Positions 59,266-64,000 of a stretch of 64,000 bases of DNA are shown piece by piece. The position numbers and the translations under genes are program-made. The stretch is from Alkalicoccobacillus porphyridii (GTDB lineage: Bacteria; Bacillota; Bacilli; Bacillales; Bacillaceae_D). The first letter of the stretch is position 1; the number at the start of each line of letters is the position of its first letter. The stretch spans positions 124,001-188,000 of the forward strand of contig NZ_VLXZ01000008.1 in NCBI RefSeq assembly GCF_007293315.1. The letters are read 5' to 3'. The notes under the pieces were generated by a model. It had not been told where the DNA came from and did not search any database. It was given only the letters and a program-made list of their open reading frames with translations.

Positions 59266-60171
59266 ATGAATACAAATATAAGAGAAACGAAAATTGATAT
59301 CGCGTTTAAAGTATTTGTCTATGCATGTTTGACGGTTGCTTTAATGGCTGTCCTTTATCCTCTCATTTATATTATAAGTGCTTCAATTAGTAGTCCGAGA
59401 TCCGTTAATAGTGGTCAAATGTGGCTTTATCCGATTGATATCACATTTGCAGGCTATCAGATGATTTTCCAAAATAGTGAGATATGGAGAGGGTATCTGA
59501 ACACCATTTTCTATACGGGTCTTGGTACATTCATTAACTTAGCTGTAACAATTCCAGCAGCGTATGCGTTATCGCGTCGGGACTTTTTTGGAAGAGGCTT
59601 TTTTACAGGTATGTTTGTGTTAACCATGTTCTTTAGTGGCGGTCTTATTCCTACATACTTAGTCGTTAGAGACTTGGGCCTGATTGACACGATTTGGGCG
59701 ATGGTTTTGCCAAACGCAGCTGCCGTCTGGAATATCATTATTGCTAGGGTTTTCTTTCAATCTACGATACCAAAAGGTTTAGAAGAAGCAGCAACAATAG
59801 ATGGAGCCTCTAACTTTAAGATGTTTATGAAGATTATCCTACCTTTGTCTGCTCCGATTATTGCTGTAATGGCACTTTTCTATGGGGTAGGACACTGGAA
59901 CGGATATTTTAACGCCTTGATTTATCTTTCAGACAGAAATTTATATCCTCTTCAAATGGTTTTAAGAGAAATCCTTGTTTTAAATGAGATGCAGTCTAAT
60001 AATGCCGAGATGACAGGGGAAATGGCTGAAGCCCTGCATAGTAGGCAACAGTTATCTGCCATCGTTAAGTATGGTGTTATGATTGTTTCGACGTTACCGA
60101 TCATTATTGTTTATCCATTTTTACAGCGCTACTTCGTAAAAGGTGTCATGATTGGATCCTTAAAAGGATAG
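59266..60171 (+). CDS. ABC transporter permease, LplC/YtcP type
   Basis: A 301-aa permease, partner of the LplB-type subunit 12 bases upstream. Hallmarks are LYPLIYIISASISSPRSVNSG near residue 28, FFSGGLIPTYLVVRDLGLIDT near 123 and the EAA loop LEEAATIDGASNFKMFMKIILP near 172. A GGGGGGAGAG ribosome binding site precedes the ATG. Confidence 0.91.
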   Translation: MNTNIRETKIDIAFKVFVYACLTVALMAVLYPLIYIISASISSPRSVNSGQMWLYPIDITFAGYQMIFQNSEIWRGYLNTIFYTGLGTFINLAVTIPAAYALSRRDFFGRGFFTGMFVLTMFFSGGLIPTYLVVRDLGLIDTIWAMVLPNAAAVWNIIIARVFFQSTIPKGLEEAATIDGASNFKMFMKIILPLSAPIIAVMALFYGVGHWNGYFNALIYLSDRNLYPLQMVLREILVLNEMQSNNAEMTGEMAEALHSRQQLSAIVKYGVMIVSTLPIIIVYPFLQRYFVKGVMIGSLKG

Positions 60172-60364
60172 CAATTGTTTACTTTAGCTGGAGGTGAAAG
60201 CCAATGTAAATGAAGCACACAACTGTTGCTCACGTTGCTGTTTAGACCCTGGCTTTATACGGATAAAATTGAATGAGGAGATAGCAATTCATTTATTTTT
60301 TATGACAAGTTATGCGCGTGACGTTCATTTCATTGGTAGATCAAAAATTGAGAGGGGTTAAGGG

Positions 60365-61951
60365 ATGAAAAAATCATTAAAGGTTTTAACGGCTGTTGGT
60401 TGTTTAGGGGTTATAGCTGCGTGTAGTTCTAATGATACAGGTAATGACACAACATCAAACCCTGATGTTGAAGTAAATAAAGAGGGTTTCCCCATTGTAG
60501 ATGAGGAAATTACGTTATCACTTATGGCTCCAGGAACTGGGTTAGCTGAGTGGAAGGACATGCCTACATTACAAGAGTACAGTGAAATGACAAACATTCA
60601 ATTTGATTACACCACGCCTCCTAGTAGTGATTTTGCGACTCGTTTAAATCTATCTTTTGCTAGTGGAGATATCGCTGATATTATTTATGGCGCTGGTACG
60701 AGTAATTTAACACCTGGTATGGAGGTTGACTATGGTAGACAAGGGATTCTTATACCCTTAGAAGACTTAATTGCAGAGTATGCACCAAACATCCAAAGAC
60801 TGTTAGATGAAAATCCTGAAATTGCAAAGTCCATAACAACAGTTGATGGCCATATCTATTCTCTACCGGTAATTAATCAACACCCACATGCGGGTTGGGC
60901 TGTGCCGATGTGGTATAACGGTGAATGGCTAGATGCCTTAGATGCAGATGTTCCTACAACAACAGATGAGTTGTATGACTTGTTGGTTAGATTTAGGGAT
61001 GAAGACCCTAATGGCAATGGTGAAGCTGATGAGATTCCTTTGCTAGACGTGCAAATGAATAGTACTCGTAAAGCATTCATTGCAGCCTTTGGAATGAAAG
61101 AGTGGGGTATTGAAGAGGTTGATGGTGAAGTAAGATATGCTCCTATGACAGATAACTATAAAGAGTATTTGACATACATGAATAAATTATATGAAGAAGG
61201 ATTACTGGATCCAGAAACATTCTCTCAATCAGATGAGCAGAAGAAAGCAAAAGGACAGGATAATAGAATTGGATTATTCCCTGATTGGTTCTCATTCTTT
61301 ACAACAGGACAAACGGAAGAAGAAGCGGTTAATAATCCAATGTTTCATCCATTATCCAGTCCAATTACAGATGAACCACTCATACCTATTAACCCTGGTA
61401 TTACAAGAGGTACCTTTTCTATCACTAACAATAATGAACATCCAGAAGCGTCTATTCGCTGGGTAGATTACTTCTATTCTGACGAAGGTGCAGATTTCTT
61501 GAATCAAGGGCCTGAGGGATACCTTTTCGAGTTTGACGAAAATGGTGAGAGAGTTGAGCTGGAGATACCGTCACAATATGAAAGCTCGGAAGATTATCGT
61601 GGTACATTAACGCCAGCTTACGGTATTCCAACTCCAACTGTTGTACAACGGGTTGAAGGAGTCGAACTATCTCCGTTTGATGAATTTCTGGATGCAGAAA
61701 CAGCAGAAAAGGTAGATGCTTTTGGAGAGGTACCCATTCCACTTCTTTATTTAACAAATGAAGAACAGGAAATCGTAAACACAATTGAGGTTGATCTTCA
61801 ATCATACGTTGAACAATTAGAGGCTCGTTTCATCACTGGTGTAGAGCCATTATCTAACTGGGATAAATACGTTGAAACGATTGAAAGCATGAATATTGAG
61901 GAATATGTTGATATTTATCAAGAAGCGTATGATCGTTGGGCAAGTAGTTAA
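60365..61951 (+). CDS. Large extracellular binding lipoprotein, LplA type
   Basis: A 528-aa solute-binding lipoprotein with lipobox VIAAC (Cys20). It belongs to the large LplA/YtcQ group that binds oligosaccharides together with LplB/LplC permeases: FPIVDEEITLSLMAPG at the mature start, DIADIIYGAGTSN near 95 and INPGITRGTFSITNNNEHPEA near 340 are typical. It lies 193 bases after the permeases; this interval shows no gene. Linkage to fucosidase and mannosidase genes suggests a glycan fragment as ligand. Confidence 0.89.
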   Translation: MKKSLKVLTAVGCLGVIAACSSNDTGNDTTSNPDVEVNKEGFPIVDEEITLSLMAPGTGLAEWKDMPTLQEYSEMTNIQFDYTTPPSSDFATRLNLSFASGDIADIIYGAGTSNLTPGMEVDYGRQGILIPLEDLIAEYAPNIQRLLDENPEIAKSITTVDGHIYSLPVINQHPHAGWAVPMWYNGEWLDALDADVPTTTDELYDLLVRFRDEDPNGNGEADEIPLLDVQMNSTRKAFIAAFGMKEWGIEEVDGEVRYAPMTDNYKEYLTYMNKLYEEGLLDPETFSQSDEQKKAKGQDNRIGLFPDWFSFFTTGQTEEEAVNNPMFHPLSSPITDEPLIPINPGITRGTFSITNNNEHPEASIRWVDYFYSDEGADFLNQGPEGYLFEFDENGERVELEIPSQYESSEDYRGTLTPAYGIPTPTVVQRVEGVELSPFDEFLDAETAEKVDAFGEVPIPLLYLTNEEQEIVNTIEVDLQSYVEQLEARFITGVEPLSNWDKYVETIESMNIEEYVDIYQEAYDRWASS

Positions 61952-61960
61952 GTTGAATGA

Positions 61961-62012
61961 AAAAAGCTCGTATATTACTTGAAGCTAAGTAGCGTACGGG
62001 CTTTTTCTTTTT
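61961..62012 (+). terminator. Hairpin between binding protein and fucosidase genes
   Basis: AAAAAGCTCGTA pairs with TACGGGCTTTTT (one G-T pair), with an inner TACTT/AAGTA helix, followed by T. It could give partial termination so that the binding protein is made in excess of the enzymes downstream. Confidence 0.75.
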
Positions 62013-62029
62013 CTAAGAGGGAGGACCTA

Positions 62030-63397
62030 ATGACGAAGGATCACGAAGCAATTGAGGTAGTGGATGGTGTCCACAATTATAGTAATGAAGAGACATATAT
62101 TGAGCCCAAAGAAGACATATTGAAGCAACAGCTGGAATGGTTTAAAGACCAAAAGCTCGGGCTGATGATGCATTGGGGGCCTTATTCACAGCTTGGAGTC
62201 GTTGAATCTTGGGCATTAAGCGATGAGGATGGGGATTGGTCAAGAGAAGATATCGATTGGGAGACAGATAGTAAGACATTTAAACAGCAATATGTTGATT
62301 TAAATAAAAGCTTTAATCCTGTTCGTTTTCAGCCAGAGCAGTGGGCAGAGTTAGCGAGTGAGAATGGGTTTAAGTATTTAGTCTTTACGACCAAGCATCA
62401 TGACGGATATGCCATGTGGGATACAAAAACAACTGATTATAAAACGACGGGCAAAGATAGTCCGTTCTGTTTTCATAGATATGCAGATATTTGTAGACAT
62501 CTTTTTGATGCCTTCCGAGCAAAAGGACTCGGAATCTCTGCTTACTTTTCAAAAGCGGATTGGCATGTGCCATCTTATTGGGCCCCGGATATGGAAAAGG
62601 GTGAACAGATGTGGCGAGGACCTTCTTATAATCCAGATGAATACCCTGAGCTTTGGGAAGAGTTTGTTCAGTTTACTCATGAACAAATGCGAGAGTTACT
62701 GACTGACTACGGTAGGATTGAGGTGCTTTGGCTGGATGCAGGTTGGGTGTCGACCAAAAATAACCAGGACATTCGTTTAGGTGAACTGATAGAGGAAGCT
62801 CGGGAAAGGCAACCATGGCTGCTTTCCGCGGATCGGACTGTGGGTGGACCCTATGAGAACATTATTACACCTGAGCAAATGGTTCCAAAGGAGCCCATTC
62901 ATGTACCGTGGGAAAGCTGCATTACGATGGGAAGTGCATTCTCATTCCGCTTTGAGGATGATTATAAGTCTGGACGGGAGCTTGTCCACTTATTGATTGA
63001 GGTCGTTTCAAAGGGTGGTAACTTAGCTTTGAATGTGGCACCACAACCGGATGGACGATTACCTAGAGGTGCTATCAAAGGCATGAAAGAGCTCGGCACC
63101 TGGTTAAATGAATATGGAGAGGCTATCTATGAAACGCGGCCAATTGCCCCTTATTTTCAAGAGAACATTGCATTTACAAAAAAAGTAGACACTGTTTATT
63201 GTTTTTATTTACTAAAAGAAAACGAAGCTGTAAGCACCATAACCATCCCATATGAAGAAGAAGTCCACAATATTGAATGGATGCACAATGATACGAGTGT
63301 TCCATTTCGCAAATCAAGTCTTGGTATAGAAATTGAAAGTCCTAAGCTAGAAAGTACTAAAGACCTTCCGTATGTATTTGTATTTAAGCTAACGTAA
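62030..63397 (+). CDS. GH29 alpha-L-fucosidase
   Basis: A 455-aa glycoside hydrolase of family GH29. LEWFKDQKLGLMMHWGPYSQ near residue 33, YLVFTTKHHDGYAMWDTKTT near 115 and the nucleophile-bearing VLWLDAGW near 236 are clear family segments. No signal peptide is present, so the substrate is likely imported first. ATG 62030 follows AGAGGGAGGA; earlier in-frame starts overlap the terminator hairpin. Cleaves alpha-linked fucose from oligosaccharides; the linkage is unknown. Confidence 0.9.
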   Translation: MTKDHEAIEVVDGVHNYSNEETYIEPKEDILKQQLEWFKDQKLGLMMHWGPYSQLGVVESWALSDEDGDWSREDIDWETDSKTFKQQYVDLNKSFNPVRFQPEQWAELASENGFKYLVFTTKHHDGYAMWDTKTTDYKTTGKDSPFCFHRYADICRHLFDAFRAKGLGISAYFSKADWHVPSYWAPDMEKGEQMWRGPSYNPDEYPELWEEFVQFTHEQMRELLTDYGRIEVLWLDAGWVSTKNNQDIRLGELIEEARERQPWLLSADRTVGGPYENIITPEQMVPKEPIHVPWESCITMGSAFSFRFEDDYKSGRELVHLLIEVVSKGGNLALNVAPQPDGRLPRGAIKGMKELGTWLNEYGEAIYETRPIAPYFQENIAFTKKVDTVYCFYLLKENEAVSTITIPYEEEVHNIEWMHNDTSVPFRKSSLGIEIESPKLESTKDLPYVFVFKLT

Positions 63398-63422
63398 GAC
63401 AATGTGTGAAGGAGTGGTATAC

Positions 63423-64000
63423 ATGCAACGAATTAGAAGATGTTTAAACGAATTGGGTGCATTAATTTATAAAGACTCTGTTGACGTAACAGGCTGGATG
63501 GCGACTCGTGCCTTCTATCAAAGTCCAGGTTCATATGAGAGAAAGGATTCTGAGCCATTTCCTATTCATGTTGGCGATCATCTAATTAACTCTAGTGAAA
63601 CGATGTTTATTGAAAATGAACTAACGATTCCTGAGAGCTTTGTGAATGAAAGCATTGGACTTGAATTTAAAGTAGGGCAGCATGGGATAAAAACAAACCA
63701 TGAGGGCCTAGTTTATGTAGATGGTGTGCCCTATCATGGCGTGGACCGTAACCGTAGCTTTGTGCCGTTACCTGACGCTACATCAGGTAAGCGTACCTAT
63801 CAAATAAAAATCGAGCTCTTTAATCCTGCGGCTCAGGTCGTTGATCAATTAAATTATCAAAATGAGCCGGCAGAGTTTGCTCCTGCCCCGCTTTATTTAT
63901 TGGAAAGCAAATGCATACGTCCAAATAAGGCATTGGAAAGTCTATATTATTCAATGAAGGTTTATTTGGAGGCGGCAGTCCTGTTGCCTGAAGAAGATAT
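63423..64000 (+). CDS. GH38 alpha-mannosidase, N-terminal part
   Basis: An open frame from ATG 63423 (after GAAGGAGTGG) to the window end encodes at least 192 residues without a stop. It starts MQRIRRCLNELGALIYKDS and contains GWMATRAFYQSPGSYE, FKVGQHGIKTNHEGLVYVDG and YHGVDRNRSFVPLP. These match the N-terminal beta-sandwich region of bacterial family GH38 alpha-mannosidases (about 900-1000 aa). The catalytic domain would lie beyond the window. The call rests on N-terminal pattern and on the fucosidase context. Confidence 0.72.
   Translation, partial: MQRIRRCLNELGALIYKDSVDVTGWMATRAFYQSPGSYERKDSEPFPIHVGDHLINSSETMFIENELTIPESFVNESIGLEFKVGQHGIKTNHEGLVYVDGVPYHGVDRNRSFVPLPDATSGKRTYQIKIELFNPAAQVVDQLNYQNEPAEFAPAPLYLLESKCIRPNKALESLYYSMKVYLEAAVLLPEED

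Noticed and set aside
1-64000. tRNA, rRNA, integrase, transposase or phage genes
   Set aside because: None was recognised on either strand; the dispersed repeats have no linked transposase.

Overview
The window is about 64 kb of a low-GC Gram-positive chromosome. Gene content and synteny point to a Bacillaceae member. The signs are a fad operon with a FadR operator of the Bacillus type, an scoA/scoB-3-hydroxybutyrate dehydrogenase cluster beside an rlmA-like gene (recalled synteny with Bacillus subtilis yxjB-yxjF), perfect CcpA cre sites, strong AGGAGG ribosome binding sites, frequent TTG starts and lipoprotein-type binding proteins. The dispersed intergenic repeats resemble those of alkaliphilic or environmental bacilli, but that is an inference. 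No rRNA, tRNA, CRISPR array, prophage or insertion sequence was found.

Layout. 1-7 kb: modAB without modC, an NAD(P)-binding oxidoreductase, a DHA2-type drug exporter with a divergent TetR regulator, then a tight acetyltransferase/methyltransferase/cysteine hydrolase cluster whose last gene carries an in-frame TAG. 7-19.5 kb: the beta-oxidation locus, with fadR-etfB-etfA leftward and fadF-fadN-fadA-fadE-lcfA-thioesterase rightward, sharing one FadR operator and with a cre inside fadF. 19.5-25 kb: an ACR3/BASS-type carrier, two tiny membrane proteins, an AraC regulator with a GH127 beta-L-arabinofuranosidase under a cre, and an orphan OpuAC-like binding protein. 25-34.7 kb: stand-alone housekeeping and stress genes (VOC, HhH, CDF transporter, HIT, nitrilase-like, acetyltransferases, a nonsense-broken Nudix-GNAT fusion, two alpha/beta hydrolases with a divergent TetR, an aldo/keto reductase behind a MerR-type promoter). 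34.7-43 kb: a repeat-filled intergenic zone, an MMPL exporter with two perfect operators, a CNNM/CorC protein, an old-yellow-enzyme, a nitroreductase and a nonsense-broken peptidase E. 43-52 kb: an rlmA-like rRNA methyltransferase behind a leader-peptide attenuator, and a sigma-54-controlled ketone-body/short-chain-acid operon. 53-64 kb: two ATPase-less carbohydrate ABC transporters with cre sites, the second followed by GH29 alpha-fucosidase and a GH38 alpha-mannosidase cut by the window end.

The most interesting observation is upstream of the rlmA-like gene. A short leader ORF with a good ribosome binding site encodes MIKYIRYR. It ends in an Arg-Tyr-Arg (+X+) motif of the kind on which macrolide-bound ribosomes stall, and it lies in the 5' arm of a long hairpin whose 3' arm covers the methyltransferase start region. 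This has the architecture of erm-type translational attenuation, but on an RlmA-family gene.

Other notable signals are: a complete sigma-54 regulatory region (two 16-bp palindromes 80 bp apart, a cre between them, a perfect -24/-12 promoter); five intergenic arrays of different sequence that share a repeat period near 20.5 bp (41 = 2 units, 62 = 3 units); a dispersed imperfect-palindrome family of about 120 bp with five copies; and three conserved genes each interrupted by a single in-frame TAG.
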